Source: Legionella genomosp. 1 | Lineage (GTDB): Bacteria; Pseudomonadota; Gammaproteobacteria; Legionellales; Legionellaceae | NCBI GenBank assembly: GCA_945867185.1 | Contig: CAMBHM010000053.1 | Span: 1 to 8,902 of the forward strand | Length of the DNA: 8,902 bases | Direction: 5' to 3' | Shown: positions 1-7,051 of the stretch, piece by piece | Layout: the number at the start of each line of letters is the position of its first letter | How positions within the stretch are numbered: position 1 is the first letter of the stretch | Notes under the pieces: generated by a model | Seen by the model: the letters and a program-made list of their open reading frames with translations, nothing else | The model's database searches: none | Told to the model about the DNA's origin: nothing | Made by a program: the position numbers and the translations under genes

Positions 1-2
1 TA

Positions 3-635
3 TTTACCGAAGCCTTGTTTCGCTATTTATGTGACGAGGTGGTTGGTTCGCGTGTCGTGACTTATCAAGGGCATTCACTAGAGTTTGATAAACCGTTCTT
101 GCGGATCAGTATGAAAGCGTCGATTCTAAAATATCATCCTACCTTACAAGCGGTAGATCTAGAAACAGTTGAGGCTTGTCGTCAAGTGTTGAGCACCCTC
201 ACACTGCCTTATCAGCCGACGGATAGTCTCGGGAAACTCCATACGATTTTATTTGAAGAGACCGTGGAAGAGCAATTACTACAACCGACCTTCGTGACGG
301 AATATCCCACGGAAGTCTCCCCCCTTGCAAGGCGTTCTGAAGCCAATCCAGAGGTAACTGATCGGTTTGAGTTTTTCATTATGGGCAGAGAGATTGCGAA
401 TGGATTCTCGGAGTTAAACGATGCAGAAGATCAAGCTGGGCGATTTCATCAGCAAGTGCTAGACAAAGACGCAGGCGATTTAGAAGCGATGCATTTTGAC
501 AGCGACTATATTGAAGCGTTGGAGTATGGTATGCCCCCCACTGCTGGGGAGGGCATTGGAATCGATAGATTGGTGATGCTATTTACCGATTCCCCGTCCA
601 TTCGGGATGTGATTCTATTTCCACATTTGAGATAG
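3..635 (+). CDS. lysS: Lysyl-tRNA synthetase (class II), C-terminal part, 5' end outside the window
   Basis: Cytoplasmic enzyme that charges tRNA-Lys with lysine using ATP. Only the last 210 codons are present; the frame is open to the left edge, so about 290 N-terminal residues (the anticodon-binding OB-fold and class II motif 1) lie outside. What is visible is the C-terminal part of the class II catalytic domain: a conserved block ITEYP-like ([15 protein letters not shown]), then [21 protein letters not shown], then class II motif 3 with [13 protein letters not shown], whose Arg contacts ATP, and the terminal DVILFP. These match E. coli LysS closely. The protein stops at FPHLR, two or three residues shorter than E. 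coli. It converges on nrdB with only 11 bases between the two stop codons. TTG at position 15 is internal and is not a start. Confidence 0.96.
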   Translation, partial: FTEALFRYLCDEVVGSRVVTYQGHSLEFDKPFLRISMKASILKYHPTLQAVDLETVEACRQVLSTLTLPYQPTDSLGKLHTILFEETVEEQLLQPTFVTEYPTEVSPLARRSEANPEVTDRFEFFIMGREIANGFSELNDAEDQAGRFHQQVLDKDAGDLEAMHFDSDYIEALEYGMPPTAGEGIGIDRLVMLFTDSPSIRDVILFPHLR

Positions 636-646
636 CAGGAGACTGT

Positions 647-1747
647 TTATTCCTCCCAACTCAGTGTACCGCCCGCTTGATATTCGATCACGCGGGTTTC
701 AAAAAAGTTTTTTTCCTTTTTTAAATCCAGCATTTCACTCATCCAAGGGAAGGGGTTCTCAGCACCAGGGTATTGTTCTGGCAGACCAATCTGCAGTAAA
801 CGTCTATTGGCGATGAAATGCAAATAATCTTCAAACATCTCAGCATTCATACCCAATATGCCATTGGGCATGGTGTCTTTGGCATATTGATATTCCATGA
901 TGACGCCATCCTTGATGAGCTGAACGATTTCTTGTTTGAAGGCCTCTGTCCATAGATGCGGATTTTCAATTTTAATTTGGTTGATCACATCGATTCCAAA
1001 ATTCATGTGCATGGACTCGTCACGTAGAATATATTGAAACTGTTCAGAGGTGCCGATCATCTTGTTACGTCGACCCATGGATAAAATTTGAGTGAATCCG
1101 ACATAGAAAAAGATCCCTTCAAATACGACATAAAATGCAATGAGATCACGCAACAACCGTTGATCTTGCTCGGGTGTGCCAGTGTGAAAATGTGCATCGC
1201 CCAAACTTTGGGTGAATGGCAAGGCCCAGGCAGCTTTTTTAGAGACAGAAGGGATCTCACGATACATATTGAACACCTCCGCTTCATCCATCCCGAGGCT
1301 CTCAATAATGTATTGATAAGCATGGGTATGAAGTGCTTCCTCAAAAGCTTGACGGAGTAAGTATTGGCGACATTCTGGATTGGTGATGTGACGATAGACC
1401 GCTAAGACCAAGTTGTTCGCAACAAGAGAATCGGCCGTTGAAAAAAAGCCTAAATTACGTTTGATGATCAATCGTTCGTCTTCAGTTAACCCGTTTGGGT
1501 TGTTCCACAAAGCGAGATCAGCACTCATGTTGATTTCATTGGGCATCCAATGGTTGGCACAGGCCGTGAGATATTTGTCCCAAGCCCAAGTGTATTTGAA
1601 TGGAACCAATTGGTTCAAATCAGCGCGACAATTGATGATGCGTTTGTCATCCACTTGAATACGGGCAGCACCTAAATCGAGCAATTCAAGACCGGTTGCA
1701 CCCTGATGAGGCGCGGTTATAGGGCGTTCAATCGTTGTACTAGTCAT
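647..1747 (-). CDS. nrdB: Class Ia ribonucleotide reductase, small (R2, beta) subunit
   Basis: Holds the diiron-oxo centre and stable tyrosyl radical used by NrdA to reduce ribonucleoside diphosphates to deoxyribonucleotides in the cytoplasm. With the start chosen here the protein has 366 residues (E. coli 376). By comparison with E. coli R2, all metal ligands are visible with correct spacing: Asp106, Glu137, His140, Glu210, Glu244 and His247. The radical tyrosine is Tyr144, seven residues after Glu137 in EALHTHAY. The C-terminal tail ([12 protein letters not shown]) is of the Pseudomonas-like type and should dock into NrdA. The ATG at 1747 is preferred because TGAGGA, which includes the nrdA stop codon, sits 7 bases upstream as ribosome-binding site. 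An in-frame ATG at 1825 would overlap nrdA by 68 bases and has no such site. It is the second gene of the nrdAB operon, probably translationally coupled. Confidence 0.97.
   Translation of the reverse strand: MTSTTIERPITAPHQGATGLELLDLGAARIQVDDKRIINCRADLNQLVPFKYTWAWDKYLTACANHWMPNEINMSADLALWNNPNGLTEDERLIIKRNLGFFSTADSLVANNLVLAVYRHITNPECRQYLLRQAFEEALHTHAYQYIIESLGMDEAEVFNMYREIPSVSKKAAWALPFTQSLGDAHFHTGTPEQDQRLLRDLIAFYVVFEGIFFYVGFTQILSMGRRNKMIGTSEQFQYILRDESMHMNFGIDVINQIKIENPHLWTEAFKQEIVQLIKDGVIMEYQYAKDTMPNGILGMNAEMFEDYLHFIANRRLLQIGLPEQYPGAENPFPWMSEMLDLKKEKNFFETRVIEYQAGGTLSWEE
671..699 (+). terminator. Possible lysS terminator hairpin lying inside the 3' end of nrdB
   Basis: On the + strand CCCGC (672-676) pairs with GCGGG (692-696), followed inward by a single mismatch and TGAT (678-681) with ATCA (687-690) around a 5-base loop. 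The hairpin begins 36 bases after the lysS stop and is followed by TTT, then A6-G-T7. The immediate T-run is short, so termination is plausible but not certain. The convergent genes have only 11 bases between them, so a lysS terminator would have to lie within nrdB. The same bases code for the last residues of NrdB. Confidence 0.4.
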
Positions 1748-1757
1748 TGTGGTGTCC

Positions 1758-4577
1758 TCATTGGCAGGCTTCACAGTCTGGATCAAGCAGGGAGCAAGCG
1801 TTGGGTTCTTCCAATTTGACAGCATTTAACGCACCGTCGGTGATGGTTGATTTTTCAGCATTGCTCGCACCCAAACTGCGTAAGTAGTAAGTTGTTTTTA
1901 AGCCTCGAATCCAGGCTTGTCGATAGAGTTCATCCAATTTCTTCCCGGACGGTTTCGCCATGTAAATATTGAGAGATTGGGCTTGATCAAGCCATTTTTG
2001 ACGACGAGAAGCCGCTTCCACCAACCACATGGGATCGATTTCAAAAGCGGTGGCATAGCGTGCTTTGAGATCGGCGGGGATCCTACTAATGGCTTGGACG
2101 CTGCCATTATAATATTTTAAATCATTGACCATCACCTCATCCCAGACATGCAGTGCTTTTAGATCAGCGACCAAGTACGGATTGACCACGGTGAATTCAC
2201 CGGAGAGGTTTGATTTTACATATAGATTTTGATATGTGGGTTCGATGGATTGCGAGACTCCACAGATGTTGGAAATGGTGGCTGTGGGGGCAATGGCCAT
2301 CACGTTTGAATTACGCATGCCTTGTGTGCGTACTTTAATACGGAGAGCCTCCCAATCCAATTGTTGTGATCGATCTTGTTCTAAATGGGTGCCGCGCGCT
2401 TGTTGTAATAGTTCGATGGAGTCGATAGGTAAAATGCCCTTGCTCCATAGCGAGCCCTCATAACTGGCGTAGTTGCCCCGTTCTTTCGCAAGTAGCGAAG
2501 AGGCTTCAATGGCGTAATAACTGATGAGCTCCATGGAGGTATCCGCGAAGGCAATGGCAGCATCTGATGTATAATCAAGTTGTAAAGCATATAAGGCATC
2601 TTGGAAGCCCATGAGCCCAAGACCAATGGGGCGATGCTTCAAGTTTGAATTGCGGGCTTGTGGGACGGAGTAGTAGTTGATATCGATGACGTTGTCCAAC
2701 ATGCGAATGGCTGTTTGGATGGTGCGTTTTAATTTGGCTTTATCTAATCTGCCTTGTTTGATATGGGCAGGTAGGTTCACACTGCCTAAATTGCAGACGG
2801 CAATTTCCTCTTGCGAGGTGTTGAGGGTGATTTCAGTGCATAAATTAGAACTGTGGATAACACCAGCATGTTGTTGGGGGGATCGCACGTTGCAAGCGTC
2901 TTTGAAAGTCAACCAGGGGTGACCGGTTTCAAACAGCATAGATAGCATCTTACGCCACAATTTCACAGCAGGTACGGTTTTGAAGTTTCTGATTTTCCCT
3001 TGTCGTGCGCGCTCTTCACAGTCATGATAGAGCGTTTCAAAGGCTTTGCCATACTGATCATGGAGGCCAGGTACTTCATCTGGTGAGAACAACGTCCAGT
3101 CACCTTCAGCCAGTACGCGTTTCATGAACAAATCCGGGATCCAAAGGGCGGTGTTCATGTCATGGGTGCGACGTCGGTCATCCCCTGTGTTTTTGCGCAA
3201 CTCTAAGAATTCTTCGACATCTCGATGCCAACATTCAAGATAAGCGCAAACCGCCCCCTTGCGTTTTCCACCTTGATTGACGGCGACGGCAGTTGCATCA
3301 GCCACGTTTAAGAAAGGAACCACCCCTTGGGAGTTGCCATTGGTACCTTTGATGTGAGCCCCCATAGCACGTACAGGGGTCCAATCGTTGCCAAGACCCC
3401 CTGCAAATTTAGAGAGTAACGCATTGTCTTTGATAGCACTGTAAATGCCATCCAAGTGATCCGGGACGGTGGTAAGATAACAGCTAGAGAGTTGTGGACG
3501 CACAGTGCCTGCATTGAACAAGGTTGGCGTGGAAGCCATATAATCAAAGGAAGAAAGTAAGGTGTAAAACTCAATGGCTTTCTCTTCTTTATGGGTTTCA
3601 CGTAAGGCAAGTCCCATGGCGACACGCATGAAAAAGGCTTGAGGCAGTTCATATCGAAGGCCTTGCTCATGAATAAAGTATCGATCATGTAGTGTTTGTA
3701 AACTTAAATAGGTAAATTGCATGTCCCGTTCAGGCAACAAGGCATTTTTAAGTTTGTCTAAGTCAAAGTCTTTCAGTTGTGGGTCGAGGATGCCTTGCTT
3801 GATGCCATGTGCAATATAGGTTTTGAAATACGCAGGATATAACGAAATCATTTCATCGAATGTGGCGTCTTGTTGAATGTGCAGCTTACTGAGTGCTTCG
3901 CGGCGCATGCTGTTTAGTAACAGCCGAGCGCTCACATAAGTGTAGTTGGGTTCTGTTTCAACCAAGCTGCGTGAGGCCATGATCAACGCTTTGAAGAGAT
4001 CATCTAAGGAAGCCTCGCTATAGAGGTTACGTAAGGCATCTTTGATGATGGGTGCTGATTTCACATGAGCCAACTCGCGGCAGGCTTCAGCCACGATGGT
4101 ATTCACTCGTGCGATATCTAAGGGTTTGAGTTCCCCATTGGGCAAAGTGATGAGTAAGGTTTTGTTATCGTGTGCTTGTTGCTTGAGTGTGACGTCGCGC
4201 GCTTTGCGGCGTTCCTCCCGATACAAGACATAGCTGCGTGCTACAGTGTATAGGCCGTTACGCATCAAAGCCAATTCGACTTGATCTTGAATGTCTTCAA
4301 TATGGAGGGTGCCACCACTCGGTAGACGACGTTGAAAAATGTGGGTGATTTGACGTGTTAATTCATCAATTTGCTCATAGATTCTGCTTGAGCTGGCAGC
4401 GTTATTGCCTTCAACCGCGATGAATGCTTTAGTAATGGCCACTTTGATTTTATCGCCATCATACCGGACGATGTTGCCGTGACGTTTGATGATTTTTAAA
4501 ACGCCTGGTTCGTTGGCAGTGAGCGGGTTAGAATCGATGGACGATCGATGGGTTATTGGTTCAAGAATCTCTGACAT
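1758..4577 (-). CDS. nrdA: Class Ia ribonucleotide reductase, large (R1, alpha) subunit
   Basis: Catalytic and allosteric subunit that reduces NDPs to dNDPs with NrdB. The protein has 939 residues, against 761 in E. coli; the extra length is an additional N-terminal ATP-cone. ATP-cone 1 spans about residues 27-118 ([16 protein letters not shown] onward). A second, E. coli-like cone spans about 139-228 but has lost the KRDG signature. The 10-stranded barrel follows. Visible catalytic residues are Cys366 (SSCYL), Asn578-Cys580-Glu582 (NLCTE, the thiyl-radical cysteine and partners) and Cys595 (AVCNLG). The radical-transfer pair is Tyr897-Tyr898, and the C-terminal redox pair is Cys935/Cys938 (CEAC), which thioredoxin or glutaredoxin would re-reduce. 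ATG at 4577 is preferred over an upstream in-frame TTG at 4601 because GGAGGA (4581-4586) lies just before it, although the 3-base gap is short. NrdR-like boxes upstream suggest repression by NrdR. Confidence 0.97.
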   Translation of the reverse strand: MSEILEPITHRSSIDSNPLTANEPGVLKIIKRHGNIVRYDGDKIKVAITKAFIAVEGNNAASSSRIYEQIDELTRQITHIFQRRLPSGGTLHIEDIQDQVELALMRNGLYTVARSYVLYREERRKARDVTLKQQAHDNKTLLITLPNGELKPLDIARVNTIVAEACRELAHVKSAPIIKDALRNLYSEASLDDLFKALIMASRSLVETEPNYTYVSARLLLNSMRREALSKLHIQQDATFDEMISLYPAYFKTYIAHGIKQGILDPQLKDFDLDKLKNALLPERDMQFTYLSLQTLHDRYFIHEQGLRYELPQAFFMRVAMGLALRETHKEEKAIEFYTLLSSFDYMASTPTLFNAGTVRPQLSSCYLTTVPDHLDGIYSAIKDNALLSKFAGGLGNDWTPVRAMGAHIKGTNGNSQGVVPFLNVADATAVAVNQGGKRKGAVCAYLECWHRDVEEFLELRKNTGDDRRRTHDMNTALWIPDLFMKRVLAEGDWTLFSPDEVPGLHDQYGKAFETLYHDCEERARQGKIRNFKTVPAVKLWRKMLSMLFETGHPWLTFKDACNVRSPQQHAGVIHSSNLCTEITLNTSQEEIAVCNLGSVNLPAHIKQGRLDKAKLKRTIQTAIRMLDNVIDINYYSVPQARNSNLKHRPIGLGLMGFQDALYALQLDYTSDAAIAFADTSMELISYYAIEASSLLAKERGNYASYEGSLWSKGILPIDSIELLQQARGTHLEQDRSQQLDWEALRIKVRTQGMRNSNVMAIAPTATISNICGVSQSIEPTYQNLYVKSNLSGEFTVVNPYLVADLKALHVWDEVMVNDLKYYNGSVQAISRIPADLKARYATAFEIDPMWLVEAASRRQKWLDQAQSLNIYMAKPSGKKLDELYRQAWIRGLKTTYYLRSLGASNAEKSTITDGALNAVKLEEPNACSLLDPDCEACQ

Positions 4578-4602
4578 GGTTCCTCCGGGGAAGTACAGCA
4601 AA

Positions 4603-4618
4603 ACACAACATATAGTTA
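4603..4618. promoter_or_regulatory. NrdR box 1 (start-proximal)
   Basis: The 16 bases ACACAACATATAGTTA match the known NrdR consensus (ACACWATATATWGTGT) at 13 of 16 positions. It lies between the predicted transcription start and the nrdA start codon. NrdR is the dNTP/ATP-sensing repressor of ribonucleotide reductase operons. The partner box starts exactly 31 bp further upstream. Confidence 0.75.
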
Positions 4619-4633
4619 TTTTTCTGAGTTTCT

Positions 4634-4649
4634 TAACAAGATAATGTGT
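4634..4649. promoter_or_regulatory. NrdR box 2 (promoter-proximal)
   Basis: TAACAAGATAATGTGT matches the NrdR consensus at 12 of 16 positions. It starts 31 bp from the first box, close to three helical turns, which is the spacing typical of paired NrdR sites. It covers the predicted -10 element of the nrdA promoter, so binding would block RNA polymerase. Confidence 0.72.
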
Positions 4650-4666
4650 TTTTGATCAGATTTCAA
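4638..4666 (-). promoter_or_regulatory. Predicted sigma70 promoter of nrdAB
   Basis: On the - strand TTGAAA (4661-4666, 5 of 6 to the -35 consensus) and TATCTT (4638-4643, 4 of 6 to the -10 consensus) are separated by exactly 17 bases. Transcription would begin near 4631, leaving a leader of about 54 bases before the ATG at 4577. A weaker alternative uses TTGTTA as -35 with a -10 inside NrdR box 1. Either way the NrdR boxes overlap the promoter. Confidence 0.6.
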
Positions 4667-4688
4667 GAGAATAACTCTCTGGGTATCC

Positions 4689-4708
4689 TGTGGGTAAACT
4701 GTGAATTC
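4689..4708. promoter_or_regulatory. Two DnaA-box-like 9-mers upstream of the nrdA promoter
   Basis: TTACCCACA (4689-4697, read on the - strand) differs at one position from the DnaA box TTATNCACA. GAATTCACA (4700-4708, same strand) matches 7 of 9. They lie 11 bp apart and about 25-40 bp upstream of the -35 element. E. coli nrdAB is known to carry DnaA boxes upstream of its promoter, so the placement is suggestive, but short degenerate matches arise by chance. Confidence 0.3.
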
Positions 4709-4749
4709 TTGCAAGATCCGGGCGGGCAAAGCAACACGCGGCTATTCAC

Positions 4750-6099
4750 TTAAATGAAAATATAGTTTTTCATTTTGAATTGAAAGCGCCCCAATAACAA
4801 GGGGAGGCTGCAAGCGGCTCCAATCACCATCCCCCACCAGAGGCCCGTTCCACCCCAATGCCAACGGGTTGCCAGGGTATAACCCAGTGGGAGGGCTATG
4901 CCCCAAAAGCTGAAAATAGAAATAAACAGCGTAAACCGTGTATCTTTTAAACCGCGCAGAGCACCAAACAACGCAATACGGGTGCCTTCAAAGAGTTGGA
5001 AAATGGCACAAATAGAGAGTAGCTGTGTGGCAACATGGATAATGTTGGCGTTGTGTTTGAGCGTAAGGTCAAGATCAAACGAGATGAGGATCGTTGGTAT
5101 CATCCAATAGGTCAGGGCAGCAAGTAGCATCATTCCGGCTGCTATCGTCATGCCTGCGTAGCCTGCTTGCTTAGCCGCAATCGTATTGCCTGCGCCTAAT
5201 AAGTGTCCCATGCGCACGGTGATGGCTTGGGCCAGTGAAAAAATCACAGCCATGAGTGCCCCCATGTATTGTAACGCGATTTGATTGGCGGCTAAGAGGG
5301 CACTGCCAAAGGATCCCATGATCAGCGTTAATACAAAGAAAAACCCGACCTCAATGCAATACATGATCCCCATCGGAGTGCCGACCGTAAGTAGTTCGAA
5401 GAGGTAAGATCGTTTGGTGAATGTAAACAAATGGGTTAAAAACGGCCTATAAGTTTTCTGAGTGAATACGTAGGCCGTTAAAGCAATCCCTGAGATCCAA
5501 TAGCTGATGGTAGTGCCCCAACCGGCTCCGGCCACGCCCAATGCCGGAAAACCGAATTTGCCAAAGATAAGCACAAAACTTGAAAAAACGGTCAGTGATA
5601 CCGAGAGGAGGCTAAATACGAGGATAGGGCGTGTATGACCCAATCCCACCATGACTTCCAGCCAGGCAATCATTATCAAGTCAGGCAATATTCCCCACAC
5701 TAAGGCATGTAGATAAGGTTTGGCTAAGAGAACCACTTCTGGGCTCTGCCCAAGATAAAGAAAGAGTGACGGCATGTTCCAAAAGAGCAAGGAGGTAGGA
5801 ACCACAAATAAAAACGCGAGCCAAATGCCATCGCGAATGATGAGCGCAATCGCCCGTTCATTTTGTGCGCCGTGCTGTTGGGCGATTAAAATATTGAGTG
5901 CATTCAAGACACCGAAAAGAATGACAGAAAAGGTGCCGAACAACCAACTGACCAGTGCGCCAGCTGCTAAGGGATCAGGCCCAAGACGTGCGAGAAACAG
6001 GGTTTCAAAGAAGAAAACCCCGGACTCCAGCAAACCAGTCAAGGCAAGCGGTATTGCCAAGACCAGTAAGGGATAAAAGGTGCTTTTGAACAAACGCAT
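4750..6099 (-). CDS. MATE-family multidrug/cation efflux transporter (NorM-like)
   Basis: Inner-membrane protein of 449 residues, the normal MATE length, with about twelve hydrophobic segments in two homologous halves. MATE carriers export drugs or toxic organic cations in exchange for Na+ or H+. Family signatures are visible: ALGVAGAGWGT near 186-196, a second-half start at TPMGIMYCIEVGFF with Glu250 where NorM has its membrane glutamate, AANQIALQ near 270-277, TVRMGHLLGAGN near 294-305, and GALRGLKDTR near 389-398. In TM1 the usual Asp of VDT-type motifs appears as Glu (FETLF, Glu32), a conservative change. The ATG at 6099 has only a weak GAGA upstream. It lies 72 bases after the Cys-rich lipoprotein gene and 172 bases before nrdA on the same strand; no clear terminator follows it. 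The substrate cannot be predicted. Confidence 0.93.
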   Translation of the reverse strand: MRLFKSTFYPLLVLAIPLALTGLLESGVFFFETLFLARLGPDPLAAGALVSWLFGTFSVILFGVLNALNILIAQQHGAQNERAIALIIRDGIWLAFLFVVPTSLLFWNMPSLFLYLGQSPEVVLLAKPYLHALVWGILPDLIMIAWLEVMVGLGHTRPILVFSLLSVSLTVFSSFVLIFGKFGFPALGVAGAGWGTTISYWISGIALTAYVFTQKTYRPFLTHLFTFTKRSYLFELLTVGTPMGIMYCIEVGFFFVLTLIMGSFGSALLAANQIALQYMGALMAVIFSLAQAITVRMGHLLGAGNTIAAKQAGYAGMTIAAGMMLLAALTYWMIPTILISFDLDLTLKHNANIIHVATQLLSICAIFQLFEGTRIALFGALRGLKDTRFTLFISIFSFWGIALPLGYTLATRWHWGGTGLWWGMVIGAACSLPLLLGRFQFKMKNYIFI

Positions 6100-6116
6100 C
6101 GGTACTGTCTCAAGTT

Positions 6117-6134
6117 AGGATCGCGCCCGATCCT
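6117..6134. repeat. Perfect 7-bp inverted repeat just upstream of the MATE gene
   Basis: AGGATCG (6117-6123) and CGATCCT (6128-6134) flank a 4-base loop. In a transcript reading through from the lipoprotein gene this would form a stable GC-containing hairpin 17 bases before the MATE start codon. No T-run follows on either side, so it is not a standard terminator. It could be an RNA-processing or stability element, or a remnant of an operator. Confidence 0.5.
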
Positions 6135-6142
6135 TATCTATA

Positions 6143-6167
6143 ACCCAGGAGATGATTCGACCTGGGT
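6143..6167. repeat. Perfect 7-bp inverted repeat after the lipoprotein stop codon
   Basis: ACCCAGG (6143-6149) and CCTGGGT (6161-6167) are separated by 11 bases. The hairpin begins 4 bases after the stop of the lipoprotein gene. On the - strand it is followed only by TATAGAT, not a real T-run, so it may be a weak terminator or a 3' stabiliser of the short mRNA. Confidence 0.45.
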
Positions 6168-6171
6168 GTTC

Positions 6172-6333
6172 TTACCAGCCGCCCGATCCACAGCAACCAG
6201 AGGACGCGCCGCAACAACTGCTTGTTGTGTAAGCGGTGTAATCGGAACCGCCATCGCAGCCACCCATGCAACCACATCCTGTAAGTAATACAAAGGAGGC
6301 CACCAGCACTCCCATCAGAATTGTTTTTTTCAT
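6172..6333 (-). CDS. Small cysteine-rich lipoprotein, unknown function
   Basis: A 53-residue protein that begins MKKTILMGVLVASFVLLTGC: two lysines, a hydrophobic core and a canonical lipobox LLTGC. Signal peptidase II cleavage before Cys20 would leave a mature lipoprotein of 34 residues anchored in the envelope. The mature part is rich in Gly, Ser and Cys, with cysteines at 20, 22, 26, 40, 41, 47 and 48 (two CC pairs) and ending GSGGW. A ribosome-binding site AAGGA lies 9 bases before the ATG. The cysteines beyond Cys20 could bind metal or form disulfides, but this is inference. I recognise no family. It precedes the MATE gene on the same strand (72 bases apart) and diverges from the unknown gene at 6494. 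A longer reading frame over the same bases lacks these features. Confidence 0.8.
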   Translation of the reverse strand: MKKTILMGVLVASFVLLTGCGCMGGCDGGSDYTAYTTSSCCGASSGCCGSGGW

Positions 6334-6382
6334 AATAAAGCATCCTTGCGTTAGTAATGTATATTAAGGGTACAATAAGATT

Positions 6383-6395
6383 TTGTAATTTACAA
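6383..6395. promoter_or_regulatory. Operator-like palindrome between divergent genes
   Basis: TTGTAA-T-TTACAA is a perfect inverted repeat with 6-bp arms and a 1-base centre. It lies in the 160-bp region between the lipoprotein gene (-) and the unknown gene (+), about 50 bases upstream of the lipoprotein start and 33 bases upstream of the -35 element of the + strand promoter. Such a short AT-rich dyad could bind a dimeric regulator, but chance is not excluded. I see no clear promoter for the lipoprotein; only weak AT-rich -10-like matches near 6356-6366. Confidence 0.3.
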
Positions 6396-6427
6396 GTAAA
6401 ACAAGAGAATTGGGAGCGAGCAATACA

Positions 6428-6456
6428 TTGACTTACACATTATGCTCATCTATTAT
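6428..6456 (+). promoter_or_regulatory. Strong predicted sigma70 promoter of the unknown gene
   Basis: TTGACT (6428-6433, 5 of 6) and TATTAT (6451-6456, 5 of 6) are exactly 17 bases apart. Transcription would start near 6463, giving a leader of about 30 bases to the ATG at 6494. This is the best promoter match in the window and suggests the downstream gene is actually expressed. Confidence 0.7.
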
Positions 6457-6493
6457 ACACAAAAGGTCTCTTATAAAATAGGGGAGGGTGAGT

Positions 6494-7051
6494 ATGTTGT
6501 ACGTATCTTTTCCAGTTGGTTGGCGTTTTGTAGGTGCAGAGGCAGGCGTATCCGGCAGTAAGGATCGTTTGGTGGATGCTGGTGGTCAATGCATTGAAGT
6601 TCAAGATATTATTAAAAATTGCTTACGGACTAAAAAGCGTCGTGCGGTATCGGTTGATATTAAAAATGAACACACCTTTGGTTGTCTCTTGACTATTTAT
6701 TTCAGGAAACACCCGCCGACGGCTGCTTTTGGAGAACGAGAGTTATTGAGATACGACCCTACTCAGAATGGTAAAAAACCATCAGGTAAGGTAGAACTGT
6801 TATCTGGAGAGGCACGAAGATCTAGCGTTGAAAGCGCTGCTTTAGAGCGGTTACGTTTGTCAGTGACATCACCACTGTCTCCGAGAGATCGCGCTGGATC
6901 AACTGTCTCGGGGATAGGGAGTGCTTGTTACTCTCCCAGGTTTTCTTTTACAGAAGTGCTCAGCTCAGAGAGGCGGGAGGAGTTAGATAAAAGAGCTGAA
7001 GAACAAAGGAACAATCGACGTCACACAGGAGACTCGCCGGCTGCCACCTGA
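6494..7051 (+). CDS. Hypothetical protein, 185 residues, no recognised family
   Basis: I recognise no domain. ATG at 6494 is preferred to an in-frame GTG at 6488 because the purine run GGGGAGG (6481-6487) then sits 6 bases upstream. There is no signal peptide or membrane segment. Residues 1-75 look like a compact folded part with hydrophobic blocks (MLYVSFPVGWRFV, CLLTIYF) and a basic patch TKKRR near 47-50. Residues about 90-185 are hydrophilic, rich in Ser, Arg and Glu, and probably disordered. They include SPLSP near 126-130 and a charged helix-like tail (SSERREELDKRAEEQR, 157-172) before a polar end. It is monocistronic, with its own strong promoter and a structured 3' end. The polar Glu-rich C-terminus resembles tails of type IV-secreted effectors, but that is speculation. 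Both flanking promoter and ribosome-binding site support a real gene. Confidence 0.72.
   Translation: MLYVSFPVGWRFVGAEAGVSGSKDRLVDAGGQCIEVQDIIKNCLRTKKRRAVSVDIKNEHTFGCLLTIYFRKHPPTAAFGERELLRYDPTQNGKKPSGKVELLSGEARRSSVESAALERLRLSVTSPLSPRDRAGSTVSGIGSACYSPRFSFTEVLSSERREELDKRAEEQRNNRRHTGDSPAAT

Noticed and set aside
697..722. A6/T7/T6 homopolymer runs in nrdB as programmed frameshift
   Set aside because: The frame continues unchanged to a normal NrdB C-terminus ([10 protein letters not shown]...SWEE), so there is no sign of recoding.
1088..1360. Open frames of 60-130 codons on the opposite strand or in other frames within nrdB, nrdA, MATE and coaBC
   Set aside because: They lie wholly inside confidently identified genes and lack ribosome-binding sites and family motifs.
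1745..1825. Upstream in-frame ATG at 1825 as nrdB start
   Set aside because: It would overlap nrdA by 68 bases and add 26 residues not typical of NrdB; ATG at 1747 has a well-spaced TGAGGA.
4709..4749. Terminator after the MATE gene
   Set aside because: The GC-rich stretch CCGGGCGGGC and imperfect CTTTGC/GCAAG pairing are not followed by a T-run on the - strand.
6134..6343. 69-residue reading frame on the - strand rich in Arg, Leu and Trp
   Set aside because: It is out of frame with the lipoprotein gene, has no domain-like pattern and its composition is an artefact of the Cys/Gly codons read in another frame.
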